Positions 24,101-30,548 of a stretch of 34,410 nt of DNA are shown here, piece by piece. Source of the DNA: a virus. The stretch spans positions 1-34,410 of IMG/VR virus record IMGVR_UViG_3300017991_000256. One strand, 5' to 3'. Position numbers and translations under genes: made by a program. The notes beneath the pieces were generated by a model. It made no database searches. It worked only from the letters and a program-made list of their open reading frames with translations, and was not told the DNA's origin. Within the stretch, counting starts at the first letter, position 1. Each line of letters opens with the position of its first letter.

Positions 24101-24882
24101 TCAGCGGTCTTGCCGTACCGCTGCATAATCACCTGAGCCTTGTCCATGTTCTTGATGAGCATGGCCTGGGCGTTTGCGAGCGTGGTGCCGCCCATGCTGG
24201 CCTTGATGCCCGCGTTTGCGAGCAGGCCCAGGGCCGCCGCCACCTGCTCCACGGACTGGCCCATAGACGCGGACACCGGGGCCGCGTACTTCATGGACTC
24301 CCCAAGCATCTCCACGGTCGTGTTCGAGTTGGCAGCCGTGTGGGCCAGCACGTCCACGATCCGGTTCAAGTCCTGGGCCGCCATGCCAAAGGCGGTCAGG
24401 CTGTCGGATGCTATGTCGGCAGCACGCCCCAGCTCCAAAGAACCCGCCGCCGCGAGGGCAAGGGTAGCCGGTAGCGTTTCCTGGATTTCCGCGAGGCTGA
24501 ACCCCGCCATGCCCAGGTACTTGGCCGCCTCCGCCACCTGGGAGGCTGAGAATTTTGTGGTGGCCCCCAGCTCTTGTATCTGGGACGTGAGCCCCTGAAT
24601 GTTCTCAGCAAAGCCCTCCGTGGACGGCCGGAGTTCCTGGACAACCGCCTGGACCTCCGACATCGTTTGCTGGAACTTTGCCCCCTGGGCAATCACGGGG
24701 GCAAGAGCCGCCGTGATGGCAGCTCCCATGAGCGTGGCCTGCATACCGATGGAGGTCATAGCAGACCCCACCGCCTTCGCTTGCTGGCCAAAGGTTTTCA
24801 GATGGCCAGAAGCAGACCGCAAGCCCGACACAAGCCCGGCAGCCCGGGCCGTAATCTTTAGAACGGCTTCCCCTAGTGTCAC
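21172..24882 (-). CDS. Tail tape measure protein
   Basis: The product has 1236 residues. It starts at GTG 24882, two bases after the TAG of the chaperone frame, with GGGAG 8 nt upstream. Residues about 60-330 match the TP901-type tape measure core (MSEVQAVVQELRPSTEGF, ATTKFSASQVAEAAKYLGMA, AADIASDSLTAFGM). Residues about 390-470 are hydrophobic (GAVMVVVGPIISMLGTLIAK and on), the membrane-active part used in DNA entry. Residues about 590-1110 are charged coiled coil. At the usual 1.5 angstrom per residue it would set a tail near 185 nm. It supports siphovirus morphology. Confidence 0.95.
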   Translation of the reverse strand: MTLGEAVLKITARAAGLVSGLRSASGHLKTFGQQAKAVGSAMTSIGMQATLMGAAITAALAPVIAQGAKFQQTMSEVQAVVQELRPSTEGFAENIQGLTSQIQELGATTKFSASQVAEAAKYLGMAGFSLAEIQETLPATLALAAAGSLELGRAADIASDSLTAFGMAAQDLNRIVDVLAHTAANSNTTVEMLGESMKYAAPVSASMGQSVEQVAAALGLLANAGIKASMGGTTLANAQAMLIKNMDKAQVIMQRYGKTAEDINPQIHSLNEILITLKETGLSAGEIFELFEMRAGRGIQAILQQSKEDINAAFEAVQSAKGTAEEMQQIKIDNLTGAFTLLKSIIEGINISIFNAIKTSLTELIQKAQEWATRIKAWIDSHQELVATIFKVVAGIGAFLTAAGAVMVVVGPIISMLGTLIAKFAAVVGAILSVKGALIALAVGVIAGVVMSVLKALMGAWDALKAAIMAFWKNVLEPFITGLKEGFKAAWESFLKPAIESLKQAFIVLGEQLEALFGTLGQGKTVFQVVGEIISGIFVVAITAAVKVIEIAVRVIGALVYAYNAVADAAIKAGRWIGLVGDDVETSTERAERLAKELKRAQAAMDGMVESQRNSLAEMTKEADRRQKIIGLLEKGNDLTAVQLQELADLTGTQENSAKAWGRLVKEQEAEVAALEKSIKAAKAKGANTAENEKLLASMQARLKDSQNAYKRLTELEKENATENLRNRDSILAQKEAWIEMDRIKREATEADKWRKENLSKITELEKELSGQRLEGLKAEIAAIDEWANEGRRLVDTALQMAQAKLAMARATGQHTEALEREIENLKRMRGQIDEEAARRQKEVFAKARKARQDDMEQRRIDEQKRRGNDLEAARLEAERMLRQEKEKIAKLYEIHDKMDAREKARIKKQRGEAERLAKERAEEHVAKAWDQIKGDRDKVVGAAQREANIEKDVASTLAKRVQSLQDLFALYQGLAMVRHAQEMRARQAADQAIKAEQQLAELKKRREGAKEGSREAERLDKLIQRAEAQVRLGQMIAGKRAGEAQLEGAAADQVEAERVAIKGKLQMLQNEIGNLHGQIEGAMQGISGVFANAPGTWVEAFVGAWQAEAQRIVDAVRATMAEVKVELDPTTTHSPSLVQVMQANVDTVAGGVNRLAASLEKATPRLRNAAVSRAVAPRTKAGFGGGVAMQPSPRVQNYNDNRSVDMVVNNNLDLDDMKRQVAQALIQSDMSSGGI

Positions 24883-24884
24883 GG

Positions 24885-25256
24885 CTATTTCTCCCTCTGG
24901 TATACAAACCCGCGAGGCAGACTTACCGATGCCGGTCCAGGGGCCGCAACCTCCTCGTCATAAAGGGCTTCTTCCAGGCCGTTGAACCACCGTTCATAGT
25001 CCTCGGCCTTGGCCTGGGTCGCCATGCGAACAGTCTCGGCAAAGGCTTGGCGTTCCTCTACCTTGCGTTCTGCTATGGTGTCCGTCAGGCTTGTGAGTTG
25101 GAAAAAGGTATGACCCCACGTGACAGTGGACGGCCACTTGTACTCCGCTGCAAACTGGTCAATCAGGTCTGCGACTGTTTCTGCCGGGCCGCTTGGGTCA
25201 AGGTCGTCCAGAGCCCCGGCAGAAGTCCCGTAAAAAGCTCCTGGAGTTCCTCCCAG
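24885..25256 (-). CDS. Tail assembly chaperone, downstream T frame (reached by -1 frameshift)
   Basis: This open frame has no good start of its own and overlaps the end of the chaperone gene by about 94 nt in the -1 frame. It encodes LDPSGPAETVADLIDQFAAE, then FAETVRMATQAKAEDYERWF, and ends FVYQREK with a TAG two bases before the tape measure start. In siphoviruses the G and GT chaperone forms are encoded just before the tape measure gene and linked by a -1 frameshift. Slipping at CTTTTTA (25237-25231) would join 143 residues of the upstream frame to about 115 here, giving roughly 258 residues. Confidence 0.75.
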   Translation of the reverse strand: MGGTPGAFYGTSAGALDDLDPSGPAETVADLIDQFAAEYKWPSTVTWGHTFFQLTSLTDTIAERKVEERQAFAETVRMATQAKAEDYERWFNGLEEALYDEEVAAPGPASVSLPRGFVYQREK

Positions 25257-25660
25257 TCAACGACCTTTCGCATGGCAGCCGCCCACCGCACCCAGTCCGT
25301 GATACCTGCCTCATCGAACTGGGCAGGCTTGGCCCCGGTGGTGGCCGCCGCAATCTTGCGGAGGGCTCCAAGGGTGTGGGGTTGCTGTAGCACCTTGGCC
25401 AGCCATTCCAGGCCCGCCTTTCCCTTGGCCTTGGGGTCTTCTTCCTGGTCGGTGTCTTCGCCCTTGGCAGCCGCCGTCTGGAGGTCGCTGATTTGCACGT
25501 GCTCCAGCACTACCGCGAGGTCGCTGGCAAGCGTCAGCACGTGCTCCAAAGTCAATTCCCTGACACGGGCGGCCCCCTTGGGGTTCTCCTCCGTGGCAAG
25601 GCACTTGAGTTCAATCTCCAAACCCGCGTTCACCATACGTTCCGCGTCGGTCATCGGCAT
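25163..25660 (-). CDS. Tail assembly chaperone, G frame
   Basis: The product has 165 residues from the ATG at 25660 (MPMTDAERMV), which follows the previous TGA by two bases. The sequence is mainly helical and acidic, with LTLEHVLTLASDLAVVLEHV, a charged linker (GEDTDQEEDPKAKGK) and VDWEELQELFTGLLPGLW. Length, position before the tape measure gene and the overlapping -1 frame are typical of gpG-type chaperones that coat the tape measure during tail assembly. A longer reading upstream to 25774 runs through the preceding gene and lacks a ribosome site. Confidence 0.72.
   Translation of the reverse strand: MPMTDAERMVNAGLEIELKCLATEENPKGAARVRELTLEHVLTLASDLAVVLEHVQISDLQTAAAKGEDTDQEEDPKAKGKAGLEWLAKVLQQPHTLGALRKIAAATTGAKPAQFDEAGITDWVRWAAAMRKVVDWEELQELFTGLLPGLWTTLTQAARQKQSQT
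25231..25237 (-). other. Candidate -1 frameshift site CTTTTTA
   Basis: In the G frame the codons read GAG CTT TTT ACG. The TTT codon can slip back one base onto TTT and continue TAC GGG in the T frame. It is the only T-run in the overlap of the two frames. It is not a canonical X-XXY-YYZ heptamer, so slippage may be on one tRNA only. CCG GGG CTC about 18 nt downstream is an alternative site. Confidence 0.45.
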
Positions 25661-25662
25661 GG

Positions 25663-26007
25663 TCAGTTCCCTTTCTGTTTCTTGCGTCGTTTGTCCGCCT
25701 GGGCAAGGCTCCCGTGAAGCAGGTCCCGGAGGTTGTTCTGCATGGCGACGAATTGCTGGGGCTCCACCCGGCACTTGCGGTTCGCGTAATCGTAGATCAG
25801 CGTCCGCAAGTCCTCCTCGGATATTGGCAAGGTGAGCACGAACCAGATCGTGGTCCCCTGCTCACTGGCCCCGTCCAACCGTAGCAGTTCCGCCCCGGGC
25901 TGGCACCACACGAAGGCCGCTTGATTGAGGTCCTTTGTGCGGAAGGGTACTCGCTCCACTGGTTCCTCTGCCTGGATGGCAGTAGGTGCGGTTCTAGGTT
26001 CGTCCAT
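25663..26007 (-). CDS. Small phage protein, DUF5659-like pattern
   Basis: The product has 114 residues. Residues 22-95 read FRTKDLNQAAFVWCQPGAEL, a TTIWFVLTL strand, a helix, then FVAMQNNLRDLLHG. This layout (KTKDLYxAAFL..., a WFVF strand, a final F...LRDLL helix) is what I recall for DUF5659-type proteins, whose function is not known. The C-terminus is basic (ADKRRKKQKGN). GGAG lies 9 nt before the ATG, and the leader carries a GTGAAACCCC motif. It sits between tail genes. Confidence 0.65.
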   Translation of the reverse strand: MDEPRTAPTAIQAEEPVERVPFRTKDLNQAAFVWCQPGAELLRLDGASEQGTTIWFVLTLPISEEDLRTLIYDYANRKCRVEPQQFVAMQNNLRDLLHGSLAQADKRRKKQKGN

Positions 26008-26055
26008 CTACTCGTTCTCCCGTGTAGGGGTTTCACACGTACACCGCCCGGCACA

Positions 26056-26073
26056 CCCGCACACGTGTGCGGG
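26056..26073. repeat. CGCACACGTGTGCG palindrome, copy 4
   Basis: A perfect 18-bp palindrome, CCCGCACACGTGTGCGGG, in the gap just after the gene at 26080-26436. As RNA it would form a hairpin, but no T-tract follows on either strand, so it is not a normal intrinsic terminator. Confidence 0.95.
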
Positions 26074-26079
26074 GCCGAA

Positions 26080-26436
26080 CTAGATCGTGTCCGCGTAGGG
26101 GATGCTGACGGTGATGTCCCCGGTGGCCGCGATGTTGGTCAAGGCACTCAGCGTCAACTCCGCGTACTTGCCGCTGAAGTTGAGGACCAAGTTCTTGAAG
26201 CCATCCCCGACGCCCGGGTAGTCTTCGCTCCCCTTCACCTCCGTGTCACCGTTCGTGTTCAAGTCCGCACGTTCCGCCGCGATGAACTGGTCAATCGCGT
26301 CACAGAGCACCATGCGAATGAGCTTGGACGTGGTGAGCACCGCCTTGGGGTCCGCCACGGTGAACCGCACGATGTTCCCGCTGGGGTTGCTCTTGGTGAC
26401 GGTGAAGGTCGTGAATTGCGTGTAGGAATGTCCCAT
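26080..26436 (-). CDS. Small tail-region protein of unknown function
   Basis: The product has 118 residues, with AGGAGG 7 nt before the ATG. It is mostly beta strands (YTQFTTFTVTKSNPSGNIVR, FKNLVLNFSGKYAELTLSAL) with one helix in the middle (SKLIRMVLCDAIDQFIAAER). It is flanked on both sides by copies of the repeated palindrome. The position between the major tail protein and the chaperone genes suggests a virion component, perhaps a minor tube or decoration protein. No family is recognised. Confidence 0.7.
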   Translation of the reverse strand: MGHSYTQFTTFTVTKSNPSGNIVRFTVADPKAVLTTSKLIRMVLCDAIDQFIAAERADLNTNGDTEVKGSEDYPGVGDGFKNLVLNFSGKYAELTLSALTNIAATGDITVSIPYADTI

Positions 26437-26473
26437 GACTAACCTCCTGGGTCTTTCGCACGCTGTCCACTAC

Positions 26474-26493
26474 GCCCGCACACGTGTGCGGGC
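26474..26493. repeat. CGCACACGTGTGCG palindrome, copy 5 (longest)
   Basis: A perfect 20-bp palindrome, GCCCGCACACGTGTGCGGGC, in the 77-nt gap between the genes ending at 26514 and starting at 26436. It is the longest of the six copies. No T-tract is adjacent. Confidence 0.95.
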
Positions 26494-26513
26494 AACTCAC
26501 AGTTCGCGGGCTC

Positions 26514-26795
26514 CTAGCACGTTTGCCCCTCGCGGACGAGGCGAAGCATATCGTGCCGCACCCGCTTCCGGCTGGTCCACTGCGTCCCGCGAGCGGTGCA
26601 GATGGAAGCCAGAAGGTTTTTCATGCCGTCGCCGTTGCTGGCGAACTGGCTGCTCATGTCTCGGCGGTCTTGGTTCCGAACGGGGTCGGAGCACGGGTTG
26701 TCCGTGCTCACGGTGATGCTGTTCGCATTGAGTGCCGTGCAAACGTGGGCACCCAATTCCATCGACCCCTTGACAGCCGCACCACGGTCCACCAT
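26514..26795 (-). CDS. Small protein of unknown function
   Basis: The product has 93 residues. AAGGAGG lies 6 nt before the ATG at 26795. The sequence (MVDRGAAVKGSMELGAHVCT, then ITVSTDNPCSDPVRNQDRRD) has several cysteines and a basic C-terminal third (TQWTSRKRVRHDML). No family is recognised. It lies directly after the major tail protein gene, with a palindrome copy just past its stop. Confidence 0.65.
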   Translation of the reverse strand: MVDRGAAVKGSMELGAHVCTALNANSITVSTDNPCSDPVRNQDRRDMSSQFASNGDGMKNLLASICTARGTQWTSRKRVRHDMLRLVREGQTC

Positions 26796-26810
26796 GTCAG
26801 CCTCCTTCCG

Positions 26811-27293
26811 TTAGCTGTCCACGATGGTGCCGAAGTTGCCGTTGCTGTCCTTCAGCACCTCGAACTCAACCTCAAAGGCCGTTTCCTCGTCACGCTGCAT
26901 CGCGTACTCGCGGTTCCCGAACGTAACACACTTCGCAAAGGTGAACGTCCGGGTGCCACAACCGGGGGAAACGCCCACTAGGGTGATCGCCTGCTCGTCG
27001 GTCCAGCAAGCGTCATTATACCCCAGCGTCAAGGTGGAGCCCGACAGGTTTGCCAAGGGCTGCATAAAGGCGATGCGGATCAGGTTGAGCGTCACCTCCA
27101 GCAACGTGGTCACCACGTAAAGGCGTTCACCGGAGCGGGCTTTTCGCACCACACCGGCCGCCTGATCGGCTTCCACGTCAATGAAGCTGGGCTCGTAGCG
27201 GACCCGCGTTCCGCCCTTTGTGTAGCCCACGTCGGAACCACCGATAGAGACTTGAGCCGCACCGATGATGATGTTGTCGGCGTTTCCTGCCAT
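26811..27293 (-). CDS. Major tail (tube) protein
   Basis: The product has 160 residues. AGGAG is about 9 nt before the ATG. The N-terminus (ADNIIIGAAQVSIGGSDVGY, then TKGGTRVRYEPSFIDVEADQ) is typical of siphovirus tube proteins, which begin with a short strand, a 'GxxDVG...GG' turn and a beta sandwich. ETAFEVEFEVLKDSNGNFGT near the end fits the final strands. It follows the tail terminator-like gene and precedes the chaperone and tape measure genes in the usual order. The type is inferred from this pattern and position. Confidence 0.72.
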   Translation of the reverse strand: MAGNADNIIIGAAQVSIGGSDVGYTKGGTRVRYEPSFIDVEADQAAGVVRKARSGERLYVVTTLLEVTLNLIRIAFMQPLANLSGSTLTLGYNDACWTDEQAITLVGVSPGCGTRTFTFAKCVTFGNREYAMQRDEETAFEVEFEVLKDSNGNFGTIVDS

Positions 27294-27311
27294 GACAGGG
27301 GCTCCTAGTTT

Positions 27312-27785
27312 CTACGGGGCCGCTGGGCAAGGTTGTCCCACCCACACGAGGGCGGCCTCGACCAGCACGTCATAAGTGTCTGTTTCTTGGTCAAAATCGG
27401 GTCCGCGTCTTTCCATGAACCGCGTCTGCCTCACGCTGACCGTGGAGTTGCTTGGGTTCCAGTAGCCCAGGTTCGCGTCCAAGGTCTTGGCGTGCAGAAG
27501 CTCCTCTACTCTATCCGCAATCCGTATCGCTGTCAATTCGTCTTTGTCGTAGGCAACAAAATCCACCACCGCGTTCTGGACCGCCGTGGCGTCCGCCCCA
27601 ATCAATGGCAGGCTCCGGGCCACCCAAACCGCAAGGAACGGGGTCCGTTCCCGCACCTTGGGGAACTGGCGGGCAATATGGGGTTCCGCCGCCGTGTGGC
27701 CGGTCAACGTGACCAAGCTACCGGCACCCGTGTCGGCCCGGAGCTTGTCAATGACCGCCTTGTATAGCTTCTCTTGCCCAGCCAC
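27312..27785 (-). CDS. Tail terminator/completion-like protein
   Basis: The product has 157 residues from the GTG at 27785 (encoded start VAGQEKLYKAVIDKLRADTG), with AGGGGA 8 nt upstream. A longer reading to 27845 adds 20 residues whose codons (GCA, GGA, ACA, CGA, AAT) are unlike the rest of the genome and has no ribosome site, so I prefer the shorter form. The protein has an N-terminal helix, a central beta part (FLAVWVARSL), DELTAIRIADRVEELLHAK, and a long final strand pair (DTYDVLVEAALVWV). This matches proteins that cap the tail tube. The 100 nt between it and the upstream gene hold no gene that I can see. Confidence 0.6.
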   Translation of the reverse strand: MAGQEKLYKAVIDKLRADTGAGSLVTLTGHTAAEPHIARQFPKVRERTPFLAVWVARSLPLIGADATAVQNAVVDFVAYDKDELTAIRIADRVEELLHAKTLDANLGYWNPSNSTVSVRQTRFMERRGPDFDQETDTYDVLVEAALVWVGQPCPAAP

Positions 27786-27885
27786 GATATTCGTCCCCTG
27801 TCGCCACGCTGTCAGCCGTTCCGGCTCGCCTCCGTATGCTTGCACCTTCGTCGGAAGTCCGCGTATACGGGCCGCCTGGGGCCGC

Positions 27886-28398
27886 CTACGTGGCCTCCAA
27901 CCGTGCCCGCAACCGCCGCACCACGTCCTCGATGAAGTCGCCCTTCCGCGTATCCCAGGCAGGCATCACAAAGGGGTGGGGGGCACCGCCACGGGTTTCC
28001 AGGGTTCGGATAATGGCCCGCACAAGGGCCTCACCCGCTGGCATAGGTATCCCCATCTTCTTCTGAACGTACTCCCGTATCTTGTCCGGGTCTACCGTGT
28101 CCTCGCCCGGCCGCCAGCCCGCCTCCACCTTCATGCCGTAGGGCACCTGGAGGGACCCGACCTCTATGCTTGCGTCCCCACCGGCCGACGCTTTGCGGTA
28201 GCGTGCCCCGACCCGCTGATGTAGCTGGCCCCGGAACACGTGCATCCCGTTCCGTATGTTATTCCGAATTTCCGGGACCAGAATATGGAGGGCCGAGGTA
28301 TACATCGCCTGGGCCACCGCCCGGGGGCTTTCGCGTGCCCACTTTTCCAGCTTGGCACTAGCCCGTTCCAGGCCCTCCCATCTGGCGATCACCTGCAT
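27886..28398 (-). CDS. HK97 gp10-like head-tail connection protein
   Basis: The product has 170 residues. GGAGG lies 7 nt before the ATG at 28398, which overlaps the previous stop. ASAKLEKWARESPRAVAQAM begins a helix, followed by LVPEIRNNIRNGMHVFRGQL, a VGSLQVPYGMKVEAG beta part, and APHPFVMPAWDTRKGDFIED. The 'HPFVMPAW' phrase near the C-terminus is typical of the HK97 gp10 family, which joins the head to the tail. The gene order (adaptor, head closure, gp10-like, tail terminator) supports it. Confidence 0.72.
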   Translation of the reverse strand: MQVIARWEGLERASAKLEKWARESPRAVAQAMYTSALHILVPEIRNNIRNGMHVFRGQLHQRVGARYRKASAGGDASIEVGSLQVPYGMKVEAGWRPGEDTVDPDKIREYVQKKMGIPMPAGEALVRAIIRTLETRGGAPHPFVMPAWDTRKGDFIEDVVRRLRARLEAT

Positions 28399-29054
28399 CA
28401 CGTATCCTCCAGCTCCATCACGATGGAGGTGTGGTGGAACCCGCCCACCTCGTCAATCTGATCCTTTGCGTAGACCACCCGATAGTCCAAGGCCGCCCAG
28501 CCGTACTCCACGAGCCAATACCCGCCCGCGTCCCCCGCCGCTGGCCAGCTTCCAAGGAGCCACGGATTGTCCGTGACAAGGCCCCCCAGGGCCACCGTGT
28601 CAGCCGCCGCGTCGTCAGTCAGTTGCCATTCCGCCCCCGTCCATTCCAGGCTGTAATCCCCCGTGTCGTCCGTATACGTGGGAGGGCTGGCCGCGTCCGT
28701 TTCCAGGAGGATCACACCGGCCGGGGTCATCACCTTGCCCCAGGTAGGCCACACCGTTGCCAGCACCGGGGGCCGGTTGTTCGCAGGGTTGCCCCAGGGG
28801 ATGCGAAGGAAGTCGGCTTCCCGGACGTTTGGCGAGTGCTCCATCAGGACCCGCCAGTGCTTGCCGCCCGCCTGCCCGAACTCCTTCATTTCCTCCTCTG
28901 GGCTCAGCAACGTACACCGGCACCGCCTGTCCGCGTACACCGTTGTCTCTGCCCCGCCCGGCACAATACCGCCAGCCCCGTCGTCCGCGTCCGCCTTGCG
29001 GATCACGGTCGCCGTGTGGACTAGGCCGTAGATGGGGTGAACGCTTGAACTCAT
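28398..29054 (-). CDS. Head closure (head-tail joining)-like protein with an inserted domain
   Basis: The product has 218 residues. Residues 10-95 (TATVIRKADADDGAGGIVPG, a VYADRRCRCTLLS strand) and the end (LDYRVVYAKDQIDEVGGFHH) fit the short beta-barrel head-tail joining proteins related to SPP1 gp16, which are usually 100-120 residues. Between them, about residues 98-188 form an extra tryptophan-rich segment (GDYSLEWTGAEWQL, DNPWLLGSWPAAG). The start overlaps the stop of a small downstream frame as ATGA. Confidence 0.6.
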   Translation of the reverse strand: MSSSVHPIYGLVHTATVIRKADADDGAGGIVPGGAETTVYADRRCRCTLLSPEEEMKEFGQAGGKHWRVLMEHSPNVREADFLRIPWGNPANNRPPVLATVWPTWGKVMTPAGVILLETDAASPPTYTDDTGDYSLEWTGAEWQLTDDAAADTVALGGLVTDNPWLLGSWPAAGDAGGYWLVEYGWAALDYRVVYAKDQIDEVGGFHHTSIVMELEDT

Positions 29055-29209
29055 TTCACGTACTCTTGCACACTGCCGAAACTGTCTTGAGGGTAGTAGA
29101 TGTCAAACTCCAGGAAGCCCACATCCGCCGCATAGGTGTTCCGCTCTGCCGTGTCAGGGTCCCCCGTAGAGGCTACGCTTGTCCGGCACCGCAACAAAGA
29201 GGGCCGCAT
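29051..29209 (-). CDS. Small frame after the adaptor gene; possible +1 frameshift extension
   Basis: This frame runs from about 29209 to a TGA at 29051 that overlaps the next ATG. The downstream part reads DTAERNTYAADVGFLEFDIY and then YPQDSFGSVQEYVK, which looks like real protein. No ribosome site precedes the only ATG (29209), which lies 56 nt inside the adaptor gene. The adaptor gene ends CCC TGA C, a known type of +1 frameshift site; slipping there would add exactly 34 residues. So it may be the end of the adaptor protein and not a separate gene. A GTG-started 23-residue peptide is a third option. Confidence 0.4.
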   Translation of the reverse strand: MRPSLLRCRTSVASTGDPDTAERNTYAADVGFLEFDIYYPQDSFGSVQEYVK

Positions 29210-29843
29210 AGTTCACGTGTCGGGCCAGTAGCATGTCCACCTCGCGGAGGCCGGTTTGCTGGCCGGTTTGGGCGTCGCCCGTGAAGGTCACCGTGAAATC
29301 GTTCCACACGATTTGTTTCACACCGCCCGCACTGGCACCACTGGACCCGGGCTGTAGCCGCTCCAGCACGAGCAGGATCGTGGCCCGCTTGATCTCAGCC
29401 GGGACTTCCGATCTGCCCCAGGTGCCTTCCACCCGGATGTTCTTTTGCCCCCGGGGCCAGAAACCACCACGGGCCACCCGCCGCCGGGGCGTGTCGTCAC
29501 AGTAGGCAAGGGCGACCTGGATATGGTACGGGTAGGCCACAAAGTCATCACCCTCCACGTAGGTGTCCAGCAACGTGTCGTCAATGTCCACGTTCTTCAG
29601 GCTGGTCACCGTGAGCAGGCGGTAGGGCACGTCGGGCGGGAAGAACAGCTCCGACAGCCCGTTGCCATCGAACTGGTTCGTTTCCGTTTTCTCGTAGAAC
29701 AGGTCGCCCGTTATGCTTTCCACCACCGCTTCCGCAAAGGCGATTTCCGCCTCCACTTCGTCATTCGTATAGGCCGCAAGGTCCACGACGGAGCCGCGTA
29801 CCTTGAACGCCCTCACCTCTGCGACGGTTGCGTAGTTTCCCAT
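29154..29843 (-). CDS. Head-tail adaptor (gp6-like connector) protein
   Basis: The product has 229 residues. GGAGG is 6 nt before the ATG. It opens YATVAEVRAFKVRGSVVDLA followed by YTNDEVEAEIAFAEAVVESI, the start typical of phage gp6/gp15-type adaptors that sit under the portal. FEP-like features are absent, but the middle (LTVTSLKNVDIDDTLLDTYV) and the IKRATILLVLERLQPG helix fit the family. It precedes the head closure gene as expected. Its stop is in the context CCC TGA C, discussed under findings. Confidence 0.68.
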   Translation of the reverse strand: MGNYATVAEVRAFKVRGSVVDLAAYTNDEVEAEIAFAEAVVESITGDLFYEKTETNQFDGNGLSELFFPPDVPYRLLTVTSLKNVDIDDTLLDTYVEGDDFVAYPYHIQVALAYCDDTPRRRVARGGFWPRGQKNIRVEGTWGRSEVPAEIKRATILLVLERLQPGSSGASAGGVKQIVWNDFTVTFTGDAQTGQQTGLREVDMLLARHVNYAALFVAVPDKRSLYGGP

Positions 29844-29864
29844 CCCGCACCTCCAGGGCCACGT

Positions 29865-30143
29865 CTAGGCGTGGGTCAGCTTGCGGGTCACCGTCCAGTT
29901 CACACCGGCCGCCCCGCCGCTGCCCTTGGCCCGGACCCGCCGGATGCCCAGGTCACCATGAATGAACTCCACGGCTTCGTTCGCCACCACTGGGGCAAAC
30001 TCGCCGTCCTTGTGCAACCCGTCCACGTGGACGAGCAGTGTCCCGCTTGTGCAACGCACGCGGAACCCGGAGCACCCATCGGCGTCCCGGAAAATATCCT
30101 CCTCCGCATTGACGGAGGCCGTGCCAGCCGTTGCCGCTGCCAT
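29865..30143 (-). CDS. Small beta-rich protein, possibly capsid decoration
   Basis: The product has 92 residues. AAAGGAG is 7 nt before the ATG, inside a leader motif GTGAAACCCCCAAAGGAG like that before the capsid gene. The sequence is beta-rich (DGCSGFRVRCTSGTLLVHVD, EAVEFIHGDLGIRRVRAKGS, NWTVTRKL). The size, strong ribosome site and place among head genes suggest a structural part made in large amounts, such as a decoration protein. This is inference; no family is recognised. Confidence 0.6.
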   Translation of the reverse strand: MAAATAGTASVNAEEDIFRDADGCSGFRVRCTSGTLLVHVDGLHKDGEFAPVVANEAVEFIHGDLGIRRVRAKGSGGAAGVNWTVTRKLTHA

Positions 30144-30164
30144 GCTTGTTCTCCTTTGGGGGTT

Positions 30165-30548
30165 TCACGGTACACCGGAACCGCCGAGTGGCGTGCCCGT
30201 GCGGTGGCCGTTGCTTCGCCATATACCTTCAAGGAGCTTCCGCTGCTCCTTCAGTTCATCCGTATTCGTGTCCACGCCCTTTTCGATCCCCTTCAACCGC
30301 TCCTCGATCCGTTTGACCATTTCCACCTGAGCGGCGGAATGGGCCTCTAGGGCGTGCTGGGACTGGACCGCCCGGAACTGGGCGTTGTAGGCCGCAAGCA
30401 CAGACCAGCCCACCCCCGCCAGGAATACGCTCATCAGAGCGATCATAAAGGTCAACTGATTTCGCGTGGCCCTGTGCTTGACTTCACACTCGTGGGCCGT
30501 CACCGGCCGTTCCCCTTCCGGGGTGCCTCTACTCGCTGTCGCTGCCAT
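30165..30548 (-). CDS. Membrane-anchored coiled-coil protein
   Basis: The product has 127 residues from the ATG at 30548, with AAGGAG 7 nt upstream. Residues 31-53 are one membrane span (QLTFMIALMSVFLAGVGWSV). Residues 58-115 are helical coiled coil (QVEMVKRIEERLKGIEKGVD, TNTDELKEQRKLLEGI). The layout recalls XhlA-type phage membrane proteins, but those usually have the span near the C-terminus and sit in lysis cassettes; this one has the order reversed. It overlaps the glycosyltransferase gene by 20 nt, so it might tether or regulate that enzyme. Confidence 0.65.
   Translation of the reverse strand: MAATASRGTPEGERPVTAHECEVKHRATRNQLTFMIALMSVFLAGVGWSVLAAYNAQFRAVQSQHALEAHSAAQVEMVKRIEERLKGIEKGVDTNTDELKEQRKLLEGIWRSNGHRTGTPLGGSGVP

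Noticed and set aside
26474-26493. Palindrome as an intrinsic terminator
   Set aside because: It would fold well as RNA, but there is no T-tract on either strand, and four identical cores occur inside genes where termination would be harmful.
27786-27885. Small gene between the gp10-like and tail terminator-like genes
   Set aside because: The minus-strand frame there has codons unlike its neighbours and no ribosome site; the plus-strand frame is a shadow. I see only a short GGCGGCCC repeat.
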